64,000 nucleotides of DNA from Arthrobacter beigongshangensis (GCF_016820585.1 NZ_JADHDX010000001.1:496001-560000); one strand, 5' to 3'; counted from the first letter of the stretch, positions 29,741-39,243 are shown. The notes: generated by a model from the letters alone, not told the origin. Numbers and translations are program-made.

Positions 29741-30776
29741 AGTTATCAAACTATTAGTACCGATTATTTCTATTATTTTGGGTCTACTCGTAGGCGCAGT
29801 TGTCATGCTGTTAAGTGGTCATGATCCGGTTGCAGGGTATATTGCGCTCTGGAAAGGGATTTTTGGTAGTCCGTATTCTATCGGCGAAACGATTCGTCAA
29901 ATCAGCCCATATATTTTAGCGGGTCTTGCGGTCGCTTTTGCCTTCCGCACAGGTTTATTCAATATTGGAGTAGAGGGCCAGCTAATTGTCGGTTGGTTTG
30001 CAGCCGCTTATGTGGGTATGGCATTTGAATTGCCTAAGATTATTCATTTACCATTGGCACTTCTTGCCGCAGCTGTAGCAGGAGCACTATGGGGATTCAT
30101 ACCAGGAATTTTGAAGGCAAGATTGCATGTACACGAAGTTATCGTAACGATTATGATGAACTATATTGCACTTCATACTGTCAACGCGCTTGTTAAAACG
30201 GTTTCAGGTGGTGGCTATAAGACTGATAAAATTCATCCGACAGCATCACTCCGTTCGGAATTCTTATCCAATCTGACTGATTTTTCTACTTTGCATTACG
30301 GAATCATTGTCGCATTGATAATGGTCGTCGTCATGTGGTTCATGTTAGAGAAAACCAAAATGGGCTATGAGCTGAAATCGGTTGGATTTAATGAGCACGC
30401 CTCACAATATGCAGGAATGAACGTTAAGAAAAATATTGTCCTATCTATGGTTATATCGGGTGCTTTCGCTGGGCTTGCAGGGGCAATGGAGGCACTTGGG
30501 ACATTCGGTAATATTGTATCGCGTGGTGCGTTTACCGGAATAGGATTTGACGGAATTGCCGTCGCATTACTCGGTGCTAATACGCCACTTGGAGTTATTT
30601 TTGGAGCTACTCTTTTCGGTTCGTTAAAATATGGTGCAAATAATATGCCGAATGAAGCTGGCGTGCCGATTGAAATTGTTTCCATCGTTATTGCACTTAT
30701 TATCTTCTTTGTTGCTTCAGGCTATATCATCCGTGTATTACTAAGCAAAATGAAGAAGAAAAAGGAGGCGAAGTGA
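29730..30776 (+). CDS. ABC transporter permease, nucleoside type (YufP-like)
   Basis: Integral membrane protein of the BPD_transp_2 family with about 8-10 hydrophobic segments. Starts MSNRVIKLLVPIISIILG at ATG 29730 after GGTGGAG, inside the end of the ATPase gene. The segment FRTGLFNIGVEGQLIVG and the later GIGFDGIAVALLG are characteristic of the family. 348 residues, ending in a Lys-rich cytosolic tail. Pairs with the next permease to form the channel. Confidence 0.9.
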   Translation: MSNRVIKLLVPIISIILGLLVGAVVMLLSGHDPVAGYIALWKGIFGSPYSIGETIRQISPYILAGLAVAFAFRTGLFNIGVEGQLIVGWFAAAYVGMAFELPKIIHLPLALLAAAVAGALWGFIPGILKARLHVHEVIVTIMMNYIALHTVNALVKTVSGGGYKTDKIHPTASLRSEFLSNLTDFSTLHYGIIVALIMVVVMWFMLEKTKMGYELKSVGFNEHASQYAGMNVKKNIVLSMVISGAFAGLAGAMEALGTFGNIVSRGAFTGIGFDGIAVALLGANTPLGVIFGATLFGSLKYGANNMPNEAGVPIEIVSIVIALIIFFVASGYIIRVLLSKMKKKKEAK

Positions 30777-30777
30777 T

Positions 30778-31737
30778 ATGAGTTTTCTTGACGTACTTTA
30801 TTTTGTCATTCCGTTAACAATTTCATACGCTGCTCCTCTTATTTTCACAGCAATTGGTGGTTTGTTCTCTGAGCGTTCGGGTGTTGTTAATATTGGACTG
30901 GAAGGGCTTATGGTTATGGGGGCCTTCATCGGTATTCTCTTCAACCTATTTTTCGCAGAGACATTCGGTGCTTGGACTCCATGGCTGGCATTGATTGCAG
31001 CGATGATTGTGGCAGCCATCTTCTCGATTATGCACGCGGTAGCGTCGATTTCATTCCGTGCTGATCAGGTTGTATCTGGGGTTGCTATCAATATGCTCGG
31101 TGTTGCGATTGCACTATTTTCAGTGAAATTGATTTTTGATAAAGGACAAACAGACTTTATCACACATAGTATTCCACGTTTCAACGTTCCTTTCTTACAT
31201 GAGATTCCGTTTATAGGACCTTTGTTCTTTAAAGGTGTTTACGGATCATCGTTTTTAGCAATAGGGCTAGCATTCTTAGCTTGGTTTATTATTTATAAAA
31301 CGCCATTTGGACTGCGTTTACGGTCGGTTGGGGAACACCCAATGGCAGCTGATACAATGGGAATCAATGTGACGAAAATTCGCTATTTTGCAGTTATTAT
31401 TTCGGGTGGACTTGCCGGTATCGGTGGAGCAATCTATTCGCAAACAATGACGAACGATTTTAGCCACTCAACGATTAATGGTCAAGGGTTCATGGCATTG
31501 GCCGCGCTCATATTCGGGAAATGGCATCCGATTGGCGCGATGGGTGCTGCCTTATTCTTCGGATTTGCACAGGCACTCGCCATTAGTGCATCCGGTATTG
31601 AACTGTTAGAAAATGTACCTTCTGTCTACTTGCATATTTTGCCATACGTCTTGACGATTCTTGCACTTGCAGGGTTTATCGGAAAAGCGAATGCACCAAA
31701 AGCAAATGGCCAACCTTATATTAAAGGGCAAAGGTAA
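30778..31737 (+). CDS. ABC transporter permease, nucleoside type (YufQ-like)
   Basis: Second membrane subunit of the importer, starting 2 bp after the previous stop with AAAGGAGG upstream. Marked by SERSGVVNIGLEGLMVMGA, FRADQVVSGVAINMLG and INGQGFMALAALIFGKWHP, all typical of BPD_transp_2 permeases. 319 residues with about 8-9 hydrophobic segments. The binding protein, ATPase and two permeases form a complete system controlled, by inference, by the upstream GntR protein. A strong terminator ends the operon at 31744. Confidence 0.9.
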   Translation: MSFLDVLYFVIPLTISYAAPLIFTAIGGLFSERSGVVNIGLEGLMVMGAFIGILFNLFFAETFGAWTPWLALIAAMIVAAIFSIMHAVASISFRADQVVSGVAINMLGVAIALFSVKLIFDKGQTDFITHSIPRFNVPFLHEIPFIGPLFFKGVYGSSFLAIGLAFLAWFIIYKTPFGLRLRSVGEHPMAADTMGINVTKIRYFAVIISGGLAGIGGAIYSQTMTNDFSHSTINGQGFMALAALIFGKWHPIGAMGAALFFGFAQALAISASGIELLENVPSVYLHILPYVLTILALAGFIGKANAPKANGQPYIKGQR

Positions 31738-31743
31738 CAATTG

Positions 31744-31787
31744 AGCTGCCACGAAATCTTGCTTTTGTAGATTTCGGGCAGCTTTTT
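31744..31787 (+). terminator. Intrinsic terminator of the transporter operon
   Basis: AGCTGCCACGAAATCT pairs with AGATTTCGGGCAGCT across a 9 nt loop, then five T. Confidence 0.9.
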
Positions 31788-31839
31788 AGGTGTAAAGACG
31801 AGCTTTTGTACATATCCTATAGTTCCCCCTACAGTTTAT

Positions 31840-31869
31840 TTGCATATTTCGACAAACGGAATGTATAGT
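31840..31869 (+). promoter_or_regulatory. SigmaA-type promoter for the M16 pair
   Basis: TTGCAT (31840-31845), 18 bp, TATAGT (31864-31869), 44 bp before the ymfF start. Confidence 0.55.
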
Positions 31870-31912
31870 GAAGTGAGGATTCCGCATATTAACGAAAACA
31901 AGAGGTGTTTAT

Positions 31913-33178
31913 ATGTTTAAAAAAGTTGAGCTTCAAGAAGGCGTTACATTATATATTCGCCAATCTGACCAATTTAAAACGGTCAATTTCTCCGTGAAAT
32001 GGAAAACAGCTCTTGACGAAAAAAAATCAGCACAACGCACTGTGTTGTCCAATGTTTTGCAAGATTCCAATGGTCGTTATCGAACGCAGACTGCGCTTCG
32101 CAACGCATTGGACGAATTATATGGCACAGTCCTATATACGGATGTTGCCAAACGCGGCGAATCCCATATTTTTTCGCTGTACGCTGAATGTGTGAATGAG
32201 GAATATTTGTCTGAAAGCGGCGTTCTAGACGAAGTACTTGGACTTATTCAAACAACAATTTTCAATCCGAATTTAGTGGACGGCCAGTTTGATGAAGCGA
32301 TTGTCAATCGTGAAAAACGTTCAGTCATCGAAAGGATTCGTTCTGTATATGATGATAAAACACGGTATGCCCAAAAACGTATGCTTGAATTGATACGCCC
32401 AAATAGCGCGGCATCTGCCTCATCGTATGGGACTGAAGCAGACGTAGGTGCGCTGACATCTGCTGACCTATTTGCAGCCTACAACGATATGATAAACAAT
32501 GACGAAGTCGTTATTTACATCGTGGGGGATATTGATATCGCCGATATGATTGAAAAAGTTACTGCTGCATTTACTCTTAATGCCCGTCAACGTCAAGCAA
32601 CTCCTCAACCAATTGTCAACGAACCAGTGGCCGTTCAACATATTGGTGAACAGCAGGATATGAAGCAAGGGAAATTACATCTTGGCTTTAGTACACCCGT
32701 GACATTCCACCATCCCGATTACGCAAAAATGCAAGTGACCAATGGTGTTTTCGGTGGTTTTGCGCATAGTAAGTTGTTTATGAATGTGCGTGAAAAGGAA
32801 AGTATGGCGTATTATGCATCGAGTGCTTATGCTTCGCATTATGGCTTACTTTACGTTATGGCAGGCATTGATGCAGAGCTGGAAGATAAGGCAGTTACTC
32901 TCATTAAAGAACAATTAGTGGCACTCCAACAAGGTGATATTACTGATTTAGAATTGGACCAAACGAAGGCCTTACTTGCTAACGGTATTAAAAGTGCTTT
33001 TGACTCGGCAAGAGGACAGATTGAAGTGTTCGATCAGTACAAAGAACAAGACGAGCATTTTACGGCGGAAAAACTCATTACAGGCTGGCAAGCTGTAACA
33101 AAAGAGGACGTCCAACAGATGGCTTCTGAAATTACGCTTGAAATCGTCTATCTGTTATCTGGCAAGGAGGCTAAATAA
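31913..33178 (+). CDS. ymfF: M16-like protein without the zinc motif (YmfF)
   Basis: Peptidase M16 fold protein of 421 residues that lacks HxxEH; the corresponding N-terminal stretch reads VLSNVLQDSNGRYRTQ. It retains the C-terminal half with REKESMAYYASSAYAS. In M16 pairs one partner is usually inactive and helps bind substrate, so it probably forms a heterodimer with the product of the next gene. ATG 31913 after GAGGTG. The next gene starts 2 bp after the stop. Substrate unknown. Confidence 0.88.
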   Translation: MFKKVELQEGVTLYIRQSDQFKTVNFSVKWKTALDEKKSAQRTVLSNVLQDSNGRYRTQTALRNALDELYGTVLYTDVAKRGESHIFSLYAECVNEEYLSESGVLDEVLGLIQTTIFNPNLVDGQFDEAIVNREKRSVIERIRSVYDDKTRYAQKRMLELIRPNSAASASSYGTEADVGALTSADLFAAYNDMINNDEVVIYIVGDIDIADMIEKVTAAFTLNARQRQATPQPIVNEPVAVQHIGEQQDMKQGKLHLGFSTPVTFHHPDYAKMQVTNGVFGGFAHSKLFMNVREKESMAYYASSAYASHYGLLYVMAGIDAELEDKAVTLIKEQLVALQQGDITDLELDQTKALLANGIKSAFDSARGQIEVFDQYKEQDEHFTAEKLITGWQAVTKEDVQQMASEITLEIVYLLSGKEAK

Positions 33179-33179
33179 T

Positions 33180-34478
33180 ATGAAGAAAATCCATTTTGAT
33201 ACCTTACAGGAAACTTTATATAATGAAAAACTGTCGAACGGGCTTGATGTCTATATTTTGCCGAAACGAGGATTTTCAAAAACATTTGTGACGTTTACAA
33301 CGAAATATGGCTCCGTTGATAGGACATTCATCCCGCGGGGCAAAAAAGAAGAAGTAACAGTTCCAGACGGGATTGCTCATTTTTTAGAGCATAAAATGTT
33401 CGAAAAAGAAGATGGCGATGTGTTTCAAAAGTTTAGTGTCAACGGGGCATCTGCTAATGCGTTCACGTCGTTTACGCGAACGGCTTATTTATTCTCTGCG
33501 ACAGATAAGCTTTACGACAATACGGAAATCCTTCTCGACTTCGTACAAGAGCCGTATTTTACAGAAAAGACGGTAGACAAGGAAAAGGGCATTATTGCCC
33601 AGGAAATAACGATGTATGACGATGAACCCGATTGGCGGCTCTATTTTGGGACCATTGAAAACTTATATCATGAGCATCCTGTGAAAATTGACATCGCGGG
33701 AACAGTTGAATCGATTCAAGATATTACAGCAGAGCATTTATATGAATGCTATGAAACGTTTTATCATCCGTCTAATATGGTGCTATTTGTTGTAGGTGCG
33801 GTTGATCCTGAAGAGATGATGGCTTTTATCAAACAGAATCAGGATGCGAAAACCTTTGACGAACCGGCAGAAATTGTTCGCGTTTTCCCGACGGAAGGTG
33901 ATGAGGTTGCCAGTACTGAGCGCACATTGGCGATGGATATTTCAAAACCGAAATTTAATATGGGTATGAAATGTAACAAAACAAATTTGGCTGGGGAAGA
34001 GATGCTTGTTCACGAGCTGTCGGCGGGCCTTGTATTGGATTTATTATTCGGTCGAACGTCGACATTTTATACTGCAGCCTATAATGAGGGGCTTATTGAT
34101 GAGTCATTTTCCTATGATTTCACACTTGAAAACGGTTTTGGCTTTGCGATGGTTGGTTCGGATACAGATCAGCCACAGGAGCTGGAACATGCAGTTCGTA
34201 AAACAGTGCAGGATGCAGTGGATCATTGGCCGATTACAGCGACGGAATTGGATCGGATGCGTAAGAAGAAGATTGGGCAATTCATGCGTTCATTGAATTC
34301 ACCGGAATTTATCGCGAACCAGTTTACGCGTTATGCATTTAATGAAATGAATTTATTCGATGTTGTGCCGACGTTAGAAAAATTGACAATCGACGACTTA
34401 CAAGAGGCTTTCCAAACATTTTCTAATAGTAGTGGGCATTCGGTGTTTACGGTTGTACCTGCTAATAAAGCTGAATGA
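33180..34478 (+). CDS. ymfH: M16 family zinc metallopeptidase (YmfH)
   Basis: Active partner of the M16 pair: HFLEHKMFEKEDGD near residue 75 holds the HxxEH zinc motif, with the distal Glu expected in the VDKEKGIIAQEITMYDDEPDW segment. 432 residues, no signal peptide, hence cytosolic or membrane-associated. Start ATG 33180 with AAGGAGG (33165-33171); an in-frame ATG at 33138 lies within the upstream gene. The 3' end overlaps the SDR gene by 4 bp (ATGA). The natural substrate is not known. Confidence 0.92.
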   Translation: MKKIHFDTLQETLYNEKLSNGLDVYILPKRGFSKTFVTFTTKYGSVDRTFIPRGKKEEVTVPDGIAHFLEHKMFEKEDGDVFQKFSVNGASANAFTSFTRTAYLFSATDKLYDNTEILLDFVQEPYFTEKTVDKEKGIIAQEITMYDDEPDWRLYFGTIENLYHEHPVKIDIAGTVESIQDITAEHLYECYETFYHPSNMVLFVVGAVDPEEMMAFIKQNQDAKTFDEPAEIVRVFPTEGDEVASTERTLAMDISKPKFNMGMKCNKTNLAGEEMLVHELSAGLVLDLLFGRTSTFYTAAYNEGLIDESFSYDFTLENGFGFAMVGSDTDQPQELEHAVRKTVQDAVDHWPITATELDRMRKKKIGQFMRSLNSPEFIANQFTRYAFNEMNLFDVVPTLEKLTIDDLQEAFQTFSNSSGHSVFTVVPANKAE

Positions 34479-35212
34479 TGATGGAGCAGAAGTACTGTGT
34501 TGTACTCGGAGCATCAGGTGGAATTGGCGAGGCGATTTGTCACGAGTTAGCCTCTGCTGGTTGGTCACTGTATCTTCATTATTATGAAAATGCTTTGCAA
34601 GCGGATAAATTGCAGGAGAAATTATGCGCAGCCTATCCGGAGGCGGATTTTCAAGTTGTGCAGGCAGATTTTGGTTCAGAAGACGGTGCAGAAGTGCTAG
34701 CGAAGCAAGTTCGACAAATTGCTGCTGTTGTTGTTGCGAATGGGCAGTCTATGTTGAAGCTGCTGACAGAAACGACTATAGAGGACATGGATGCATTATG
34801 GAAAGTCCATGTTCGAAATCCAGCAAGATTTATTGGCTTAGTATCCGCCCAGCTACGTCAGCTGGACACCTCGTATGTTGTGTTCATCGGTTCGATTTGG
34901 GGTGATACGGGTGCGGCTGGTGAAGTCATGTACTCTGCCGTAAAAGGGGCGCAGCACGCATTTGTTAAAGCCTATGCAAAAGAGGCTGCATTAGCAGGAA
35001 CACGTGTCAATGCAGTAGCACCAGGATGGATTGAAACCCGTATGAATGATGCTATTCCAACAGATGAACGGCAGATGGTCATCGACGAAATACCGTTGAT
35101 GACGACAGGTTCACCTAATCATGTCGCGGAAGCTGTCCAATTTTTACTAAGTGGCAAAGCAGATTATATTACGGGTGACATCATAAAAGTAAATGGCGGT
35201 TGGTATATGTGA
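34475..35212 (+). CDS. ymfI: Short-chain dehydrogenase/reductase (YmfI)
   Basis: NAD(P)-dependent oxidoreductase of the SDR family, 245 residues. Cofactor motif VVLGASGGIGEAI near residue 9, catalytic Ser in VVFIGSIWGD, YSAVKGAQHAF carrying the Tyr-x-x-x-Lys pair, and the VNAVAPGWIETRM loop. The substrate cannot be told from sequence; FabG-like proteins in this position are not assigned. The ATG overlaps the ymfH stop, and three consecutive Met codons make the exact start uncertain. ymfJ, next in B. subtilis, is missing; a repeat-rich gap follows. Confidence 0.88.
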   Translation: MMMEQKYCVVLGASGGIGEAICHELASAGWSLYLHYYENALQADKLQEKLCAAYPEADFQVVQADFGSEDGAEVLAKQVRQIAAVVVANGQSMLKLLTETTIEDMDALWKVHVRNPARFIGLVSAQLRQLDTSYVVFIGSIWGDTGAAGEVMYSAVKGAQHAFVKAYAKEAALAGTRVNAVAPGWIETRMNDAIPTDERQMVIDEIPLMTTGSPNHVAEAVQFLLSGKADYITGDIIKVNGGWYM

Positions 35213-35220
35213 AGAAACGA

Positions 35221-35345
35221 AGGGAGGGGCAGTAGAACTCAGACTAAGTTCGCCGCGTCCTGCGGCAACAAGGAGGGATGCAGTTCAATCCCTCCCCTCT
35301 GAGTAACCAACGGGGAAGGATGTAGTTCAATCCTTCCTCCCTGTT
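35221..35345. repeat. Family A mosaic, copy 7 (modules only)
   Basis: Contains the block CTAAGTTCGCCGCG-TCCTGCGGCAAC shared with copies 1 and 8, but neither family end. It is followed by two hairpins with the same central sequence: GGAGGGAT-GCAGTTCA-ATCCCTCC and GGAAGGAT-GTAGTTCA-ATCCTTCC. The remaining 100 bp up to the next gene are A/T-rich, with no clear promoter. Confidence 0.7.
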
Positions 35346-35451
35346 GGCCCAATTCTCCCTTTTTCTTTTTTCCTTTTCTTAATGAACTATATCCGTTAAT
35401 ATAGAACTATATTGCTTATTGTGCGTCCTACTAACAAAAGGGGTGTTTCGG

Positions 35452-36249
35452 ATGGGTGAATGGTATCTTGAATACGAAGTCCAAGTAAACCGTCCTGGTC
35501 TTCTTGGCGACATTTCTTCGCTACTGGGAATGTTGCGTGTCAATATTGTCACGATTAATGGTGTGGATGGTGGCCATCGCGGAATGTTATTACGAACAGA
35601 TAATGATGACCAGATTGAACGTTTTGCGCAAATTGCTTCGACGATGGATACGATTCAGGTAAAGAAAATCCGAGAGCCAAAGTTACGTGATATTTTAGCG
35701 GTTCGGCATGGTCGCTATATTCAACGTGATATAGATGAAAGGAAGACATTTCGCTTTCTTCGTAGCGAGCTGGGGATTTTGGTTGATTTCATGGCGGAAA
35801 TATTTAAACAAGACGGCCATAAGCTGATTGGTATTCGTGGGATGCCACGTGTTGGGAAAACGGAATCGGTTGTTGCGGCAAGTGTCTGTGCGAATAAGAA
35901 ATGGATTTTTCTATCCTCTACAATGATTAAGCAAACGGTCCGGAATAATTTGATGGGTGACGAGTTTTCTGAGGATAATATTTTTATTTTGGATGGTATT
36001 GTGACACGTCGGGCGGAGGACGAGCGTCATATGCAACTTGTTCGGGAGATGATGCGAATGCCTACCATAAAAGTGGTGGAACACCCAGACATGTTTGTAC
36101 AGCATTCCGAATATGATATTGAAGATTTTGACTATATTATTGAACTAAGGACCGACCCAGATCAGGAAATTACATATGATATGATGGAAAAAAACCATAT
36201 GATGTCCGACCAAGGGACAATGGGTGGTTCGGGCTTATTTAACTTCTGA
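35452..36249 (+). CDS. ymfK: YmfK-like protein (DUF3388)
   Basis: Conserved Bacillales protein of unknown function. The first 85 residues look like an ACT-type regulatory domain (YEVQVNRPGLLGDISSLLGM ... IVTINGVDGGHRGMLLR). The second part has a P-loop-like GIRGMPRVGKTESVVAAS near residue 137 and a DYIIELRTD segment. ATG 35452 follows AGGGGTG; an in-frame ATG at 35419 has no site. 265 residues. rodZ follows after 16 bp, so both may share a transcript. Nucleotide binding is inference from the P-loop-like stretch. Confidence 0.82.
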   Translation: MGEWYLEYEVQVNRPGLLGDISSLLGMLRVNIVTINGVDGGHRGMLLRTDNDDQIERFAQIASTMDTIQVKKIREPKLRDILAVRHGRYIQRDIDERKTFRFLRSELGILVDFMAEIFKQDGHKLIGIRGMPRVGKTESVVAASVCANKKWIFLSSTMIKQTVRNNLMGDEFSEDNIFILDGIVTRRAEDERHMQLVREMMRMPTIKVVEHPDMFVQHSEYDIEDFDYIIELRTDPDQEITYDMMEKNHMMSDQGTMGGSGLFNF

Positions 36250-36265
36250 CAGGTAGGTGTTTTTA

Positions 36266-37147
36266 GTGACAGGATTAGGTGATCGTCTCAGAGAGGCGAG
36301 AATAGCAAAAGGATTTACATTGGACGATTTACAGTCCATAACCAAAATACAAAAACGGTACCTTTCAGGTATCGAAAACGAAGAATATAGTATGATGCCA
36401 GGGGCTTTCTACGTCCGTGCTTTTATTAAGCAGTACGCAGAGGCAGTCGGATTGAATGCCGATGAAATGCTAGCGTTGTATAAGGACAGCTCTCCTTCGA
36501 CTATTTTGGAAGAGGAGAAGCCACAAATTTCCTCGCCTACAATGACGCGGAAAAGGGGCTTGAAAAGCAGTAACCGATTAAATGAAGCGATGCCAAAAGT
36601 GATTGTTGCATTATTTATTATTGTCATATTTGTTGCTTTTTGGTTCCTTTATCAACAAGGTGCGGATAAAAATAAACAGAACTTCAACGTTGAACAAGAA
36701 GAACCACCGGTAACGGTTGAAAAGAAACCAACTTCTACAAAGCCAGATCCCGATAATGCTGCTGATGATGATGAGGTGGATCCGATTGATGAAGAACCAG
36801 ATCCGGAGATTGAAAAACCGCAGCAGTCGCTCGTTTATGAAAGTACAAATGGAGAAACGTCAACATATGCATTGACAGGAGCAGAGACGTTCATCCTTGA
36901 AATTAAAACGTCTGGAGATTCTTGGATTGGTGTATTAGATAGTGCCAAGAAAGAACGGATGGTACCGAAAGCCGACATTATGAGGGCTGGAGGAACGGTA
37001 GAAATGGACGTTTCCGATACAGAATCTGTGCGAATTCGTGTAGGACGCACACAGTCTACCGAAATTTTCGTCAATGGGGAACTGTTGAAATATGAAACGG
37101 ACCTTGTAACACAAAATATTATTATTGAATACAAGAAAGAATTATAG
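36266..37147 (+). CDS. rodZ: RodZ-like cell-shape protein (YmfM)
   Basis: Membrane protein that links MreB filaments to the cell wall machinery. Order: N-terminal helix-turn-helix of the RodZ type (LGDRLREARIAKGFTLDDLQ, residues 3-70), Lys/Arg-rich juxtamembrane stretch, one membrane segment (VIVALFIIVIFVAFWFLY near 115), an acidic Pro-rich linker, and a C-terminal extracellular DUF4115-type domain. GTG 36266 with AGGTAGG is chosen; a GTG at 36257 lies in that site. 293 residues. pgsA follows, as in B. subtilis. Confidence 0.9.
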   Translation: MTGLGDRLREARIAKGFTLDDLQSITKIQKRYLSGIENEEYSMMPGAFYVRAFIKQYAEAVGLNADEMLALYKDSSPSTILEEEKPQISSPTMTRKRGLKSSNRLNEAMPKVIVALFIIVIFVAFWFLYQQGADKNKQNFNVEQEEPPVTVEKKPTSTKPDPDNAADDDEVDPIDEEPDPEIEKPQQSLVYESTNGETSTYALTGAETFILEIKTSGDSWIGVLDSAKKERMVPKADIMRAGGTVEMDVSDTESVRIRVGRTQSTEIFVNGELLKYETDLVTQNIIIEYKKEL

Positions 37148-37194
37148 TCATCTATCCAAGATGACTATTTTCTTTGAAAGGATAGGTGTTTTGA

Positions 37195-37773
37195 ATGAAT
37201 TTACCAAATAAAATTACAGTATCTCGAGTGCTACTTATTCCAGTCTTTATGGTGTTCATGCTTGTGGATTTCGGTTTTGGCACTGTCAAAGTAGCAGGCA
37301 CTGAAATGCTGACAGGCCATTTGATTGGCGGACTTATTTTTATTGTGGCATCTATAACAGATTGGTTGGACGGCTATATTGCAAGGAAACATGGATTGGT
37401 CACGAATATGGGGAAATTTCTAGACCCATTGGCCGACAAATTATTAGTATCAGCTGCATTGATTATTCTTGTAGAGCTGGGAACAGTGTCTTCATGGATT
37501 GTCATTATCATTATAAGTCGCGAATTTGCGGTGACAGGACTGCGACTGATCCTTGCTGGTGGCGGTGAAGTAGTAGCAGCGAACCAGTTAGGTAAGATTA
37601 AGACAACTGCACAAATACTTGCCATCGTTTCACTGTTATTGAATAACATCTTTTTCGAATCGATCGGAGTGCCATTCGGCATGATTATGCTTTATATTGC
37701 GCTTCTATTTACAATTTGGTCAGGTTTTGATTATTTCTATAAAAATAGACGTGTATTGCTTGAGTCAATGTAA
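37195..37773 (+). CDS. pgsA: CDP-diacylglycerol-glycerol-3-phosphate phosphatidyltransferase
   Basis: Makes phosphatidylglycerol phosphate, the committed step to phosphatidylglycerol and cardiolipin, in the membrane. The CDP-alcohol phosphotransferase motif is complete: DWLDGYIAR, then GKFLDPLADK with its two downstream Asp residues. 192 residues with several hydrophobic segments. ATG 37195 after AAAGGATAGG. It sits between rodZ and cinA; cinA begins 14 bp later, consistent with one transcript. Confidence 0.95.
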   Translation: MNLPNKITVSRVLLIPVFMVFMLVDFGFGTVKVAGTEMLTGHLIGGLIFIVASITDWLDGYIARKHGLVTNMGKFLDPLADKLLVSAALIILVELGTVSSWIVIIIISREFAVTGLRLILAGGGEVVAANQLGKIKTTAQILAIVSLLLNNIFFESIGVPFGMIMLYIALLFTIWSGFDYFYKNRRVLLESM

Positions 37774-37787
37774 GGGGATGTCTATTC

Positions 37788-39041
37788 ATGAAAGCCGAAA
37801 TTATTGCGGTTGGATCTGAGCTTTTGCTCGGTCAAATTACAAATACGAACGCTAAATTCATTTCATCTAAGCTTGCAGAAATTGGCATCGATGTTTATTA
37901 TCAAACGGTTGTTGGTGATAATCCTGCTCGACTAGATGAAGTCATTGATATTGCAAGGAAACGTGCGGATATATTAATCTTTACGGGTGGGCTTGGGCCA
38001 ACGAAGGATGACATGACGAAAGAGACAATCGCCAAGCATATTGATACGACATTAGTGAGTGATGAGGAAGCACTTCGCTATATTCAACAGTATTTTGAAC
38101 GTAGTGGACGTGTGATGACGGACAATAATAAGAAGCAGGCACTTGTTTTAAAAGGGGCTACCGTGTTAGCCAACCGTAAGGGAATGGCTCCTGGAATGGT
38201 GGTAGAACATAATGGTGTTCGTTATATTTTATTGCCTGGCCCACCGCATGAAATGAAGCCGATGTTTACGGATGAAGCGATTCCATATTTGTTGGGGGCT
38301 ACCGGAAATAAGGATGTCATTACGTCACGCGTTTTGAAATTTTACGGTATTGGAGAAGCGGAGCTTGAATTTCGCTTACATGCTATTTTGGAGAAGCAGA
38401 CCAACCCAACAATCGCGCCATTGGCAACAGCTGATGCGGTGACATTACGCTTAACTGCAAAAGCGCAGTCGACAGACGAGGCTTTACAATTAATTGCGCC
38501 AGTGGAGGAAGAAATTCGGGCGGTTGTCGGAGAATTCATCTTCGGAGTAGATGATGAAACACTATCGTCTAAAGCTGCGAAATTGCTCATTCAAAATGGT
38601 TGGACGATTGCGGCTGCAGAAAGTTTGACAGCTGGCTTGTTCATGGCGGAATTAGCCGATGAGCCAGGAATAGGCTCGTCACTAGCGGGTGGAATTGTCG
38701 TTTACAATGAGCAAATGAAAATATCTCAGCTCGGTGTCGATCCGACATTGCTCGATGAATTTGGCATTGTGAGTGAAGAATGTGCAGCAGCACTTGCACT
38801 CAATATCCAACGTAAGTTTGGAACGGATATCGGTATTGGTCTTACAGGCGCAGCGGGTCCTTCGCCGCATGATGGAGAGCCAGCCGGCACTGTCTGGATT
38901 GGTATTCGCTTCAAAGAAGAAGAACCTGTAACCTATAAATTATTCCTATCAGGCTCCAGAAATACCAATCGTCTAAGAGCCGCAAGATTTGCGCTCTATT
39001 ATCTCATTCAACAGCTAGATGAAAATAAAGGTCAAAATTAA
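37788..39041 (+). CDS. cinA: CinA-like competence/damage-inducible protein
   Basis: Two-domain protein: N-terminal MoCF-like domain (AEIIAVGSELLLGQITNTN; FTGGLGPTKDDMTKE), associated in the family with ADP-ribose or NMN-linked pyrophosphatase activity, and a C-terminal CinA/PncC domain (AAAESLTAGLFMAELAD; GLTGAAGPSPHDGEPAGTVWIG) typical of NMN deamidase. 417 residues. ATG 37788 after AAGGGGATG. It lies before recA, a conserved pairing in Firmicutes, though here recA has its own SOS promoter. Confidence 0.93.
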   Translation: MKAEIIAVGSELLLGQITNTNAKFISSKLAEIGIDVYYQTVVGDNPARLDEVIDIARKRADILIFTGGLGPTKDDMTKETIAKHIDTTLVSDEEALRYIQQYFERSGRVMTDNNKKQALVLKGATVLANRKGMAPGMVVEHNGVRYILLPGPPHEMKPMFTDEAIPYLLGATGNKDVITSRVLKFYGIGEAELEFRLHAILEKQTNPTIAPLATADAVTLRLTAKAQSTDEALQLIAPVEEEIRAVVGEFIFGVDDETLSSKAAKLLIQNGWTIAAAESLTAGLFMAELADEPGIGSSLAGGIVVYNEQMKISQLGVDPTLLDEFGIVSEECAAALALNIQRKFGTDIGIGLTGAAGPSPHDGEPAGTVWIGIRFKEEEPVTYKLFLSGSRNTNRLRAARFALYYLIQQLDENKGQN

Positions 39042-39118
39042 ATTTTGCCTCCTATTCTCAATTAAAAATCAAATATGCGCTCTATTCTCATTTAAAACGT
39101 AGATTTATAAAAAGTTTT

Positions 39119-39132
39119 CGAATAAATGTTCG
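39119..39132. promoter_or_regulatory. LexA (SOS) box upstream of recA
   Basis: CGAATAAATGTTCG matches the Bacillus SOS consensus CGAACRNRYGTTYC at most positions and ends 8 bp before the recA -35 box. Confidence 0.85.
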
Positions 39133-39140
39133 CTTTTTAG

Positions 39141-39169
39141 TTGAATGTTTTTGAATAACGGAGTATAGT
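39141..39169 (+). promoter_or_regulatory. SigmaA-type promoter for recA
   Basis: TTGAAT (39141-39146), 17 bp, TATAGT (39164-39169), placed just after the LexA box. Confidence 0.75.
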
Positions 39170-39243
39170 AGAGAAAGTAAGAAAAGCGCAGGGCATCTGC
39201 AATATACTTAAAAACAGAACATCATTTTGAGGGAGGAAATAAA

